Shown here in pieces: positions 8,538-18,312 of a stretch of 64,000 nt of DNA. Position numbers and translations under genes: made by a program. Numbering within the stretch: position 1 is the stretch's first letter; every line of letters begins with the position of its first letter. The stretch is taken from assembly GCA_020161355.1 (NCBI GenBank), contig JAIUOF010000008.1, positions 1 to 64,000 on the forward strand, read 5' to 3'. This DNA is from Bacteroidota bacterium (GTDB taxonomy: Bacteria > Bacteroidota > Bacteroidia > Cytophagales > Spirosomataceae). The notes below the pieces were generated by a model. It saw nothing but the letters and a program-made list of their open reading frames with translations. It was not told where the DNA came from and searched no databases.

Positions 8538-9992
8538 TTATTCAGGGATTAACCACCAGAAAGGTTTCATTTTAGCTTTGTATAAAAACGCGTAGTGTAA
8601 TGCTAGTTTGAGCCAGTGCCCTGCCAATCCTATCTCCCCGAAGGTTTTGGATTGAACCCGACCAGTCTCAGGATATTTTTTATAATCAGGAACGATTGGA
8701 TAAGTAGTTATACTAACGGCACTTCCGTCGAAAATACCGAAGCCTGCCGAGGCGATACATGCCGCCCCCATGTGCCCCAGTGAGCCTTTGTGGTGCAAAT
8801 CTTTATTACCGGTATTTATCAAGTCAATGATGTTATCGGCCACAAGCTTGGCAGTAATACCCGAAGGCATTCCTGTCCTTGGTGGAGAAGGATATATTTC
8901 TGTACCATTTTTACTTTTTCGTGGTTTAGAAATCGCATGAGGCGGTGCAAATGCAATCCCCGGAGCGAAAATATTTGAGTAAGAAGGGTTTTGATAAGTC
9001 TCAGGCCAGTCTTGAACGGTCCATTCTTCATAAGGTTTTGGCGTATAGTCGGCATCGACAATCATAAAACCTTTGAAAAGTTTTTCGGTGATATCGTTTC
9101 CTGATTTGTCATAAGCTTTAAAACCATGACCGGAAAATGCAGGTATCAACATACCAAAATCAAATTTTTCAGATTTATACTCGCCATCAAGAGTTTCGTA
9201 ATGGGCTATGCCATCTTCAACTTTATTGATGCCTGCACCCAAAATCCATTTAATTCCACGGTCTTCAAAAAACATCTCAATCATTTCGTGAGAGGTCATT
9301 TGGTTTTTGCCTGTTCCCATTGTCATGCCGTCTATACCGAAATCGCCCAATTTGTATTCATTCGAAATCCAGGTGATTTCGGCCATATCTCTCACTTTAT
9401 GCATTCTCAAGTCCTGTTCTACATTCAGAATGTATTCAAATGCAGCACCCTGACAGGTTGCTCTTGCATGTCCGGTACCAATCAAAATTTTGCTTTTCTC
9501 ACCTTTTTTCATCCTGGCTATAAGGGCTTCCAAACCTTCCCAGGCATGTGCAGCATGTGAATAGGTACATACAGAATAGGCTCTGTTGGTGCCCGGATTA
9601 AGACCTTCGGTACCTTCAAAATTGAGCTTTGGGCCTGTTGCATTTATCAGATAGTCATAATCTACTTTTATAATTTCGCCCTTTTTTTCTCCCAAAACAT
9701 ATTCGGCAGTAACAAATGGTTTTTCGGAATCCTTATCGCCTTCGGGGTAGAAGTCAACTACTTTTGCCTGAATAAAATCAATGTTTTTTCTGGCATAAAG
9801 CGGTGCTAATGGGAAATGGACATCTTCCGGTTTCATCCTTCCAACACCAACCCAAATATTGGATGGAATCCATTGATAATTTGAATTAGGAGAAACCACA
9901 ACAACCTGATGCTGTTTGTTTAATTTTCTTCTTAAATGGGACGCAGCAACATGTCCTGCAATACCCGCACCCAAAACTACGATTTTTGCCAT
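8538..9992 (-). CDS. SQR-type FAD-dependent NAD(P)/quinone oxidoreductase
   Basis: From MAKIVVLGAGIAG the protein has 484 residues; the upstream in-frame ATG at 10028 would displace the FAD motif. GAGIAG near residue 8 is the FAD-binding dinucleotide loop, and NATGPKLNFEG is the second conserved site of the pyridine-nucleotide disulfide family. Cysteines C142, C180 and one near 424 recall the three catalytic cysteines of sulfide:quinone oxidoreductases. Oxidation of sulfide with electrons to menaquinone is the likely reaction, but assignment to SQR rather than a type II NADH dehydrogenase rests on the cysteines. Confidence 0.7.
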   Translation of the reverse strand: MAKIVVLGAGIAGHVAASHLRRKLNKQHQVVVVSPNSNYQWIPSNIWVGVGRMKPEDVHFPLAPLYARKNIDFIQAKVVDFYPEGDKDSEKPFVTAEYVLGEKKGEIIKVDYDYLINATGPKLNFEGTEGLNPGTNRAYSVCTYSHAAHAWEGLEALIARMKKGEKSKILIGTGHARATCQGAAFEYILNVEQDLRMHKVRDMAEITWISNEYKLGDFGIDGMTMGTGKNQMTSHEMIEMFFEDRGIKWILGAGINKVEDGIAHYETLDGEYKSEKFDFGMLIPAFSGHGFKAYDKSGNDITEKLFKGFMIVDADYTPKPYEEWTVQDWPETYQNPSYSNIFAPGIAFAPPHAISKPRKSKNGTEIYPSPPRTGMPSGITAKLVADNIIDLINTGNKDLHHKGSLGHMGAACIASAGFGIFDGSAVSITTYPIVPDYKKYPETGRVQSKTFGEIGLAGHWLKLALHYAFLYKAKMKPFWWLIPE

Positions 9993-10162
9993 ATTAATTA
10001 AAAATTTCGATATAAAGGTATAGTGCAAGTATTTCTACGAATGGGACAATTGTTACAAAAGCCGGGAAATATGAGAAGAGTCATAATATTGAATTGAGAG
10101 AAGATTAGCTATCAAATATTTTGAATTCTTATTTAAAAATTAAGCTATATCAAAGGTGGTGT

Positions 10163-10197
10163 TTTGTTTTAGAATTGGGCTTTTTTAGCTATTTTTG
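10163..10197 (+). promoter_or_regulatory. predicted promoter of the GT2 gene
   Basis: TATTTTTG (10190-10197) fits the Bacteroidota -7 box TAnnTTTG. A TTTG at 10163-10166 lies 23 bases upstream, slightly long for the -33 box. The start codon follows 22 bases after the box. Confidence 0.4.
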
Positions 10198-10219
10198 CTA
10201 AATTTTACGGAAGAAATAG

Positions 10220-10960
10220 ATGTACCTCGACAAAAAAGTAATAGTAGTTTTACCCGCTTATAATGCTTCGGCCACACTTGAAATCACTTATAATGAAATT
10301 CCGTTTGATATTGTCGATGAGGTAGTTTTGGTGGATGATGCCTCAAAAGATTCTACTGTTGAGGTGGGTAAAAAACTAGGAATTAAGCACATTGTTAAGC
10401 ACGAAAACAATCAGGGATATGGTGGCAATCAAAAAAGCTGCTACAATAAAGCTCTGGAATTAGGTGGAGATATAGTTATAATGCTCCATCCTGATTATCA
10501 ATATACTCCGAAGTTGATCAGGTCGATTGTGTCCATTATGGGAGAAGGGCTGTATCCGGTAGTTATTGCATCAAGAATTTTGGGTAAAGGTGCCTTGAAA
10601 GGAGGTATGCCAATGTATAAATATATTGCCAACAGGTTTTTGACTTTTACTCAAAACATCATCATCAATCAGAAACTTTCTGAGTACCATACAGGTTATA
10701 GGGCATTTACGGCTGAGGTATTGAAAAGTATTAATTTTATGGCCAATTCTGACGACTTTGTTTTTGATAATCAGATGCTTTGTCAGATTTTTTATAAAAA
10801 TTTCGAAATTGCTGAAATTACCTGTCCGACCAAATATTTCGAAGAGGCATCATCTATCAATTTTAAGAGAAGCACGATTTATGGTTTAGGTTGTTTGAAG
10901 GCTTCTGTGCAGTTTTGGCTTCAAAAAAAGGGACTGGCTAAATACGAGATTTTCAAATAA
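10220..10960 (+). CDS. GT2 family glycosyltransferase (polyprenyl-phosphate type)
   Basis: The 246-residue protein begins with the GT-A fold signature VIVVLPAYNASATLE and has VLVDDASKDST and MLHPDYQYTP, the latter in place of the usual DADxQ nucleotide-sugar/metal site. The C-terminal TGYRAFTAEVLKSI fits the dolichol-phosphate mannosyltransferase (DPM1-like) subgroup. It probably moves a sugar from a nucleotide donor to a lipid carrier at the inner face of the membrane. The next gene, 14 bases away, is a multi-pass protein that may use the product. Confidence 0.8.
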   Translation: MYLDKKVIVVLPAYNASATLEITYNEIPFDIVDEVVLVDDASKDSTVEVGKKLGIKHIVKHENNQGYGGNQKSCYNKALELGGDIVIMLHPDYQYTPKLIRSIVSIMGEGLYPVVIASRILGKGALKGGMPMYKYIANRFLTFTQNIIINQKLSEYHTGYRAFTAEVLKSINFMANSDDFVFDNQMLCQIFYKNFEIAEITCPTKYFEEASSINFKRSTIYGLGCLKASVQFWLQKKGLAKYEIFK

Positions 10961-10974
10961 TTTTATTCAAAAAA

Positions 10975-12252
10975 ATGAAGAAAATCAATCTCAAGGAATC
11001 GCAAATATTCTGGATGCTGGGTTTGGTTTCTTTTTTTGTGTTTTTTGGATTGATGGTCGTTTTTCTAAAAATAAATGGGAAAAACGGCAGTTATATCTTC
11101 ACTCATTCACCTTTCAGTTATTTTTCCTGGCTGGCTTCTTCTTTTTTGGAAGGGAGACTTGATGTGACCCCAGTCAATGGCGTAATTCATGATTTAAGCC
11201 AATATAAAGGCAAATATTATCTTTACTGGCCACCGGCCCCTGCAGTAATACTCACTCCTTTTGTATATTTATTTGGAATTAACCTGCCCGACAGACTGAT
11301 TTCCATTATTCTGTCTGCCCTAAATTTCACTTTGATTATGTTTGTAATCAGGCGATTGTCTGATTTTTTTGGATTTAGTCTGAAAACCTGGACTATTATT
11401 TTATTGAGTGTATTTTGGAGTTTTGGTACAGTTAATTTTAGTGTGGGTTTTGAGGGGAGTGTTTGGTATATCTCTCAAGTGTTTTCGCTTACATTTTTGA
11501 TTGCCAGTTTTTATTTTTTTCTGGCAAAAAATCCGAAATATCTACTTTCCGGGTTATTTTTTACCCTGGCAGTTTATACCCGTAACACCATGGTATTCAC
11601 AGGTTTGGTGTATTTGTATCTAATTTTTTTACAACAAAACACGGACTGGAAAAAGAGCATTATATCAGCCTTAAAATTTGGAAGTTTGTTCATAGCAGGG
11701 TCATTCTTGTATCTCTGGTACAATTATGCCCGATTCGACAATGCTTTTGACAATGGTCTCGCCAAACACAACATGGGTTGGTGGTATAGAGAGGGATATG
11801 AAAAGTACGGATATTTTAACACGCATTTCATTCCCAACAACCTATATTATGAGTGGTTTAAGATGCCCGATTTTATTAATAATTTCCCTTTCATTGGTTT
11901 TACAGATCTCAAGGGTTTCGGGATGTTCTGGGCGTCTTCGGTTTTGGTTTTATTAGTACTTTTAGTTTTTAATTTCAAAAAATCAGAAAGAACAGAATAC
12001 AATATATTTAATGTTCTCAACCTCCTAAATATCGGAATTGTGCTTACTTTGATCACCATGATTATGGGTCGGGGGGTGCAATTTGGGGCTAGGTACTCTT
12101 TGGATTATTACATTTCGATAATGTTTTTACTTGTTTTCGTTTTTCATAAATATCAGGAAAACAAATTTTTCAAAACAACTTTTTTAATTCTACTGCTCAT
12201 TTCGGTTTATATTAATACGGTTGGGGCATACTATATGGCCATTCGTTGGTGA
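10975..12252 (+). CDS. multi-pass membrane protein, GT-C glycosyltransferase-like
   Basis: The 425-residue protein has about ten hydrophobic segments. After the first segment comes a large loop with FLEGRLDVTP, HDLSQYKGKYYLYWPPAPAV and an invariant-looking acidic site. This pattern is typical of GT-C enzymes that transfer sugars from polyprenyl-phosphate donors outside the cytoplasm. Acceptor and sugar are unknown. It forms a probable operon with the upstream GT2 gene. Confidence 0.65.
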   Translation: MKKINLKESQIFWMLGLVSFFVFFGLMVVFLKINGKNGSYIFTHSPFSYFSWLASSFLEGRLDVTPVNGVIHDLSQYKGKYYLYWPPAPAVILTPFVYLFGINLPDRLISIILSALNFTLIMFVIRRLSDFFGFSLKTWTIILLSVFWSFGTVNFSVGFEGSVWYISQVFSLTFLIASFYFFLAKNPKYLLSGLFFTLAVYTRNTMVFTGLVYLYLIFLQQNTDWKKSIISALKFGSLFIAGSFLYLWYNYARFDNAFDNGLAKHNMGWWYREGYEKYGYFNTHFIPNNLYYEWFKMPDFINNFPFIGFTDLKGFGMFWASSVLVLLVLLVFNFKKSERTEYNIFNVLNLLNIGIVLTLITMIMGRGVQFGARYSLDYYISIMFLLVFVFHKYQENKFFKTTFLILLLISVYINTVGAYYMAIRW

Positions 12253-12282
12253 TTGTCCCACAGGGTTTTCTATTATTTTGCC

Positions 12283-12290
12283 TAAATTTG
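12283..12290 (+). promoter_or_regulatory. possible -7 box directly before recG
   Basis: TAAATTTG matches TAnnTTTG and ends four bases before the recG ATG, implying a leaderless or nearly leaderless mRNA. No good -33 box is at the expected distance. An alternative is TTG (12253-12255) with an imperfect TATTTTG box (12274-12280), which would give a leader of under ten bases. Confidence 0.35.
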
Positions 12291-12294
12291 CTCA

Positions 12295-14388
12295 ATGGCA
12301 TCCTTTTTTGACACCAAAATCGAATACCTGAAAGGCGTGGGAGCCCAAAGGGCTGAGCTTTTGCAAAAAGAGCTGGGGATATTTACCTATGGTGAATTAT
12401 TGGAACACTACCCTTTTCGTCATGAAGACCGCACCCAATTTCATAAGATATCCCAGCTTTCAGAAGATATGTTTGCAGCCCAGATAATCGGCAGGGTGAC
12501 ATCGATAGAAAAAATTGAAGGCAAGGGAAAGGGTCGGCTGGTGGTGACCTTTCGTGACAATTCAGGCTACATGGAATTGCTCTGGTTTCAAAGTATTGCT
12601 TATTTTGAGAAATACCTGAAAGTCAATGCCGAATATGTGATTTATGGAAAACCCAGTCTTTTTGGTGGTGTTTTCAGCATTACTCATCCTGAAATTGAGC
12701 TGACAACTTCAAAGAATACTACAGCTGGATATTTTCAACCGATTTATCCTCTTACCGAAAAACTTCGAAAAAAATACATTGATAGCAAGTTGATCGGCTC
12801 CTGGATGAAAACCCTGCTTGATCAGTCTGATTCCTATATAAGCGAGACTTTGCCTCACAGTATTTTGACAAAATATAAGCTGGTAGCCAAGAAATATGCT
12901 TTGAGGTATTTGCACGCACCGCAAAACATTAACGAACTCACCCATGCCCATCGGAGATTAAAATTTGAAGAGCTGTTTTATAATCAGCTAAGATTACTCA
13001 AACTTAGTCTGGTTAGAAAACATGATTACGAAGGCCAGATTTTTCAGAAAACTACCCTTATAACTGAGTTTTACAAAGAACACCTGCCTTTTGACCTTAC
13101 AGGTGCCCAGAAACGGGTAATCAGGGAGATATTTACTGATATGAAATCGGGCAAACAAATGAACCGACTTGTACAGGGAGATGTAGGAAGTGGAAAGACC
13201 ATTGTGGCATTTATCAGTATGCTAATGGCTATTGATGGTGGTGCACAAGCCTGTATGATGGCTCCTACGGAGATTTTGGCCCAACAACATTATACCAATC
13301 TCAAAAAATTCGGCGATATGCTGGGCTTGCGAGTAGAACTTCTTACAGGTTCAACAAAAAAAAGTGAGAGGGTCGTGATTCATGAAGGGCTTCGAAATAA
13401 TGAAGTGAAAATAATTATCGGCACACACGCTTTGCTGGAGGATGTGGTGCAGTTTTATAACCTCGGCATGTGTGTTATTGACGAGCAGCACCGTTTTGGG
13501 GTGGCTCAAAGGGCCAGACTTTGGGAAAAAAATAAGCACATTCATCCGCATATTATGGTTATGACGGCAACGCCCATACCCAGAACCCTGGCCATGACAC
13601 TTTTTGGTGATCTGGATATTTCAGAGATTGATGAAATGCCGCCGGGGAGAAAACCAATAAAAACAGTGCATCGCTACGATGCCAACAGGCTTAGCGTTTT
13701 TCAGTTTATAAGAGACGAAATAGCTTTTGGAAGACAGATTTATATCGTTTATCCTTTGATTGAAGAATCAGAGAAACTGGATTTGAAAAACCTTTTTGAT
13801 GGTTATGAATCTATTCAAAGAGCATTTCCGGAGGTGCCTCTAAGCATAGTTCATGGAAAAATGAAGGCCAAAGACAAGGATTTTGAAATGAATCGCTTCA
13901 AAAAAGGAGAAACCAAAATTCTTGTAGCCACCACCGTCATAGAAGTTGGGGTAGATGTGCCCAATGCCTCGGTGATGATTATCGAAAATGCGGAACGGTT
14001 CGGTTTGTCGCAGTTGCATCAGCTTCGGGGAAGAGTAGGAAGAGGAGCTGAGCAATCCTACTGTATCCTGATGACAGGCTATAAACTTTCAAAAGACACA
14101 CAAAAACGTATTGAAACCATGGTCACTACCGAAAATGGCTTCGAGATTTCAAAAGTGGATTTACAACTTCGTGGTCCCGGAGATATGGCTGGAACCCAAC
14201 AGAGTGGATTATTAGACCTAAAAATTGCTAACCTGGCCAAAGATGAGGAAATTCTTAAAATCGCGAGAGAAAATGCGTTCGAAATTCTGGGAAAAGACCC
14301 GGAATTTGAACATCCTGATAATTTCCCAATAAAACAGCACATCGAAAAAATCAAAAACAAGGATTTGAGTTGGAGCAGAATTAGCTAA
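12295..14388 (+). CDS. recG: ATP-dependent DNA helicase RecG
   Basis: The 697-residue protein has the RecG order: N-terminal wedge/OB-fold domain (about 1-180, with YLKGVGAQRAELL at the start), then helicase motif I GDVGSGKT, motif II DEQH in VIDEQHRFGV, motif III MTATPIPRT, and motif VI QLRGRVGRG. RecG remodels stalled replication forks and Holliday junctions. Length is normal for the family. It follows the glycosyltransferase pair by 42 bases but probably has its own promoter. Confidence 0.97.
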   Translation: MASFFDTKIEYLKGVGAQRAELLQKELGIFTYGELLEHYPFRHEDRTQFHKISQLSEDMFAAQIIGRVTSIEKIEGKGKGRLVVTFRDNSGYMELLWFQSIAYFEKYLKVNAEYVIYGKPSLFGGVFSITHPEIELTTSKNTTAGYFQPIYPLTEKLRKKYIDSKLIGSWMKTLLDQSDSYISETLPHSILTKYKLVAKKYALRYLHAPQNINELTHAHRRLKFEELFYNQLRLLKLSLVRKHDYEGQIFQKTTLITEFYKEHLPFDLTGAQKRVIREIFTDMKSGKQMNRLVQGDVGSGKTIVAFISMLMAIDGGAQACMMAPTEILAQQHYTNLKKFGDMLGLRVELLTGSTKKSERVVIHEGLRNNEVKIIIGTHALLEDVVQFYNLGMCVIDEQHRFGVAQRARLWEKNKHIHPHIMVMTATPIPRTLAMTLFGDLDISEIDEMPPGRKPIKTVHRYDANRLSVFQFIRDEIAFGRQIYIVYPLIEESEKLDLKNLFDGYESIQRAFPEVPLSIVHGKMKAKDKDFEMNRFKKGETKILVATTVIEVGVDVPNASVMIIENAERFGLSQLHQLRGRVGRGAEQSYCILMTGYKLSKDTQKRIETMVTTENGFEISKVDLQLRGPGDMAGTQQSGLLDLKIANLAKDEEILKIARENAFEILGKDPEFEHPDNFPIKQHIEKIKNKDLSWSRIS

Positions 14389-14481
14389 TACATTAGATTC
14401 AGATAAATAATTCTAATAAATTTCAAATACCTGAATTTTGGAATTTATATATTTACCTGATAAACAATTCAACCTTATACA

Positions 14482-15846
14482 ATGAATACATTTAATATCA
14501 ATCGCCGGAATTTCCTGAAGGGAGCAATGGCCACACTTGCCATGAGCCAGTTTGGAACTTATGGTATGGATTTGATTAATCCTTCAAAACCCTACCGGGT
14601 GGGCTTAATAGGTGCTGGATGGTACGGAAAAAGTGATCTTTTCAAACTGATCCAGGTTGTTCCGGTAGAGGTAGTCGCCCTTTGTGATGTCGATAAAAAT
14701 ATGCTTAACGGTGCCGCTGAGATGGTATCAAAAAGGCAAAAATCCGGAAAAACTCCAAAGCTTTACGGGGATTATAGAAAATTGCTTTCGGAGAATGAGT
14801 TGGATATCGTGCTCATAGGTACTCCAGATCACTGGCATGCACTCAACATGATAGATGCAGTAAAAAAAGGGGCAAATGTTTATGTGCAAAAACCCATAAG
14901 TGTAGATGTGATGGAAGGTGAAGCCATGCTAGCTGCAGCCAGAAAATACAACAAAGCCGTACAGGTAGGCATGCAAAGAAGATCTACGCCAATTTTTATT
15001 GAAGCAAAAAGAGATTATATTGAAAGCGGATTAATCGGACGTATAAAACATGTGGAAATGTGTTGTTATTATCCCATGCGAAATAACACTAATCCACCCA
15101 TTAAACCAGTCCCTGATTTTTTGGATTATGAAATGTGGACCGGTCCGGCACCCTTGAGACCATACGATAATTTGCCTCACCGAGGTTGGTGGAGGGCTTT
15201 CAGAGAATATGGTAACGGAATAGTAGGTGATATGTGTGTGCATATGTATGATGCCGCACGCTGGATGCTTGACCTGGGTTGGCCTACCAAAATTACATCA
15301 GTAGGTGGTATTTATTTACAAAAAGAAGGGAAATCAAATATTTCTGATACCCAAACCGCAGTATTTGAGCATGGTGATCTGAATTGTGTTTGGCAACATC
15401 GCAGCTGGGGTACATCACCTGATCCGGATTACCCATGGGCATTATTTATTTATGGGGAAAATGGTACGCTTAAATTGAGTACAACGAGGTATGATTGGGT
15501 TCCCTTAAATGGAAAGTCTGTGAGAAAAGATGTAGCTTATGAAAGAGAAAAATACCCCGAAGACCTCAAAGAGCCGGGTATTGAACTACATGCAGCTCCG
15601 GCAACCAGAGCTCACATGCTCGATTTTGTAGCAGCTATTGAAGGCAATAAAAGACCTGTTTCTGATATTGAGCAAGGATATATTTCAACAACCGCATGTA
15701 TTTTAGCCAACATTTCGATGGATTTGGGAAGGCCACTTGTATATGATCCTGAAAACAAAGTGGTAAAAAATGACCCGGAGGCAACGATGAAATTAAGCCG
15801 AAATTACAGGTCACCCTGGGAACATCCCGACTTCAGGAAGGTTTGA
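14482..15846 (+). CDS. Gfo/Idh/MocA family oxidoreductase, Tat-exported
   Basis: The 454-residue protein opens with a twin-arginine signal (NRRNFLKGAMATLAM), so it is probably folded in the cytoplasm with bound NAD(P) and exported. The Rossmann motif VGLIGAGWYGKSD (about residues 41-53), TPDHWHALNMIDA and QKPISVDVMEG (the EKP site read as QKP) define the family. The C-terminal domain includes GDMCVHMYDAARWML. Members oxidise or reduce sugars; the substrate cannot be told. It appears to be a single gene that shares a terminator with the converging ppiD gene. Confidence 0.85.
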   Translation: MNTFNINRRNFLKGAMATLAMSQFGTYGMDLINPSKPYRVGLIGAGWYGKSDLFKLIQVVPVEVVALCDVDKNMLNGAAEMVSKRQKSGKTPKLYGDYRKLLSENELDIVLIGTPDHWHALNMIDAVKKGANVYVQKPISVDVMEGEAMLAAARKYNKAVQVGMQRRSTPIFIEAKRDYIESGLIGRIKHVEMCCYYPMRNNTNPPIKPVPDFLDYEMWTGPAPLRPYDNLPHRGWWRAFREYGNGIVGDMCVHMYDAARWMLDLGWPTKITSVGGIYLQKEGKSNISDTQTAVFEHGDLNCVWQHRSWGTSPDPDYPWALFIYGENGTLKLSTTRYDWVPLNGKSVRKDVAYEREKYPEDLKEPGIELHAAPATRAHMLDFVAAIEGNKRPVSDIEQGYISTTACILANISMDLGRPLVYDPENKVVKNDPEATMKLSRNYRSPWEHPDFRKV

Positions 15847-15869
15847 AAAATTGATTTTATTAACAAAAA

Positions 15870-15900
15870 AAACCGCTCTCGAAAGAAAGCGGTTTTTTTG
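15870..15900. terminator. bidirectional terminator
   Basis: AAACCGCT (15870-15877) and AGCGGTTT (15888-15895) form an eight-pair stem with an A-run before and a T-run after. It sits between converging genes and can serve both. Confidence 0.8.
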
Positions 15901-15917
15901 ATATTTTTATTTCAATA

Positions 15918-18053
15918 TTAGTTGAACATCTTAGCTCTGTTATCAACTATTTTGGCGTTGTCTCTCAATATTTGCTCACCAATGAAGCCCATACGACCGG
16001 CATTGGTTCTTTGAGCTACCTGTTGCTTGTAAATTGAGTAATCTGCGATTGCAGGAGCAGAGGTTTTAGCTTTATTTTCCATCACAAAAACACCAGTTTC
16101 TCCCGCAAACGGCTTGGAACGTTTACCAACCTTTAACCCAAATAATTTTCCAAGGCCAATAGCATCAAAGCCAGCAGAATTAAGCATTCCACTGAAAAAG
16201 TTAATATCTGTTACCTCTTCTACAAGGGCACCGGCTCCATATTTTTTAGAAAGAGCGGTAAGGTCACCTTTTCCATCACCTAATTTGGCTATTATTTTCT
16301 CGGCTTTTTTCTCATTTCTGATTTTAGCAGTGATTACGTCTTTGAAATCAGAAGCTTTCGGGTCATTTTTATCAGAAGCTGATTTTACCGCTGCAATAAG
16401 GTAAGTTTCACCCAAAACAAATACTCTTTCGGCTACATCACCTTCCTTAACATCGTTTCCATATGCCCACAACACTACCTCTCTTGCATTTTGGATAGTA
16501 TTAAGATTAGAGCTGTTTGGCATTACATTTTCAGCAGTAAGCAACACTAATGAATTGTCTTTTTTCACAGCGGCTTCCATATCTTTTATGTTTTTGGAAC
16601 CACCTCTGATATTTTCAGCTTTTTGGTACATTTCATTGGATGCGGCCTCACCTACCTGAAGTTCTTTACTTATAGTAGCCAGTTTATACTTAAGATTACT
16701 TTTGGGTTCAGTGATTTTAACAATATGATATCCAAAATCAGTAGTTACAAGATTTGGCATTACACCAGATCCACTAAAACCAAAAACGGCGGTTTCGAAT
16801 GGCTTAACCATGGCACCGTTATTTTGGAAAGAACCCAAATCTCCACCTGTTTGAGCTGTTCCGTCAGAGCCATATTGACTCGCTAAAGCTGCAAAGTCGC
16901 TACCTGATTTTGCTTGTGCCAATACTTCCAAAGCTTTGGTTTTGGCGGCAGCCCTTAAACTATCCGACATTGTAGAATCAGCTCTGAATAAAATATGACT
17001 GGCTCTCACTGTGTAAAGTGAATCAGCCTCAGTTCCTTCGTATTTATGAATACTATAGGTGTTTCCTTCTTTGAATGGTCCAATTGTTGACCCGACTATT
17101 GCTGTTGATAAGGCAGCTTTCAGATCTGCACTTATTTGATTGGCAGACTTTAGATAAGGAGTTCTAATATCAGTGTTGGCCTGAGCATACGACTGAGCAT
17201 TAGGAGCTGAAGCAAGTCCTTTAGCCAGATTTCTTATTTCAGTATTCAAGGCAGCACTGTCTTCTTTTGTTGGTGCTAATTGAAAGGCCACATAAGAGAT
17301 TGAACGGCTGTCAAATGGAGTAAATTCGTCTTTATGGTCGGAATAATAACTATTGATTTCACTTTCTTCAACTTTAATAGTAGAATCCTGAATAGAGAAG
17401 AATGGCACATACAAAAACTTACCGCTTGCTTTTTCAGTTTGGGCAACGTATTCTGCCTTTGCTTCTGATTGGGTTATGTAGGAGGCTTTATTTAGAAGGT
17501 TAGAGTATTTTTCTCTCATTCTGATAGTTTTCAACTCTCTTTTAAAATTGTCCCACATTGCTTTTTGTGCTGCAGGCATGGTATTGTTGGTATAAGCCTT
17601 AATAAACTCGGCATGTTGAGCCGCATTAAAATTGCCGGAAGCATCAGAAAACTGTTGTTTTACATATGGGTGCATATTTTTTGCACCTTGTATAAGTTCT
17701 CTTAACTCATCATCAGAAACTGTTATGCCCAATTTTTCAAATTCTTCAACATATACATTGTCGAAAACTAACTTTTCCCAAACCTGCTCTCTGATTTGAG
17801 CAAGATCCTGCTCAGTGGCTGACCTTCCGGTTGACATTTCAAATTGTTGTCTTTGAGCATCAACAAGTTTTACAAACTCTTGATAGTCAACAGACGTCCC
17901 GTTGATTTCACCAACTGTATTGTTAGAGTTTCCGAATAAGCTACCATATTTGTTTTGGAAAATATCTCCACCCACAATAAAGAGCAACAAAGCTATTGCA
18001 ATAACTGTAACTGCTATTCCTGATCTCTCTCTGATTTTGTTTACTAGTGCCAT
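15918..18053 (-). CDS. ppiD: PpiD-like periplasmic folding chaperone / parvulin isomerase
   Basis: The 711-residue protein has one N-terminal membrane anchor (about residues 12-30, AVTVIAIALLLFIVGG), a long SurA-like N-terminal chaperone region and a parvulin rotamase domain at about 340-460 (VRASHILFRAD, GGDLGSFQNNGAMVKPFE, FGYHIVKI). PpiD helps outer-membrane and secreted proteins fold after they leave the Sec channel. A long helical C-terminal part follows, as in Bacteroidota homologues, and includes a second degenerate parvulin-like region. It has its own transcript. Confidence 0.9.
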   Translation of the reverse strand: MALVNKIRERSGIAVTVIAIALLLFIVGGDIFQNKYGSLFGNSNNTVGEINGTSVDYQEFVKLVDAQRQQFEMSTGRSATEQDLAQIREQVWEKLVFDNVYVEEFEKLGITVSDDELRELIQGAKNMHPYVKQQFSDASGNFNAAQHAEFIKAYTNNTMPAAQKAMWDNFKRELKTIRMREKYSNLLNKASYITQSEAKAEYVAQTEKASGKFLYVPFFSIQDSTIKVEESEINSYYSDHKDEFTPFDSRSISYVAFQLAPTKEDSAALNTEIRNLAKGLASAPNAQSYAQANTDIRTPYLKSANQISADLKAALSTAIVGSTIGPFKEGNTYSIHKYEGTEADSLYTVRASHILFRADSTMSDSLRAAAKTKALEVLAQAKSGSDFAALASQYGSDGTAQTGGDLGSFQNNGAMVKPFETAVFGFSGSGVMPNLVTTDFGYHIVKITEPKSNLKYKLATISKELQVGEAASNEMYQKAENIRGGSKNIKDMEAAVKKDNSLVLLTAENVMPNSSNLNTIQNAREVVLWAYGNDVKEGDVAERVFVLGETYLIAAVKSASDKNDPKASDFKDVITAKIRNEKKAEKIIAKLGDGKGDLTALSKKYGAGALVEEVTDINFFSGMLNSAGFDAIGLGKLFGLKVGKRSKPFAGETGVFVMENKAKTSAPAIADYSIYKQQVAQRTNAGRMGFIGEQILRDNAKIVDNRAKMFN

Positions 18054-18262
18054 TTTTTTAGATAAAATACTTAATTATGTAATATATGTGTATTTTTTGA
18101 GGTGCAAAAATAGGAATATTCCAATTGATTATCAAAGATTTCTATTTTGTTTATTTTTAAAGAGGTAACAGATCATTTTAAATAATTAAAAATGACCTTA
18201 ATAATTGATTGAAAATACCTCATATTTAACGTATTAAGGCTGATTTCGGATCAAAAAACAAA

Positions 18263-18290
18263 AAAGGAACAGTATTTCTACTATTCCTTT
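18263..18290 (-). terminator. terminator after the small secreted protein gene
   Basis: AAAGGAACAGTA (18263-18274) and TACTATTCCTTT (18279-18290) form a twelve-pair stem with one G-U type mismatch and a four-base loop. Read leftwards it ends in a T-run. It follows the gene at 18313. Confidence 0.7.
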
Positions 18291-18312
18291 GTTTGAAAAT
18301 TTATTTAGAATA

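Noticed and set aside
9126..9560. Long open frame antisense to the SQR-type gene
   Set aside because: The sense frame has clear FAD and cysteine motifs, while the antisense product matches nothing known. It is a shadow frame.
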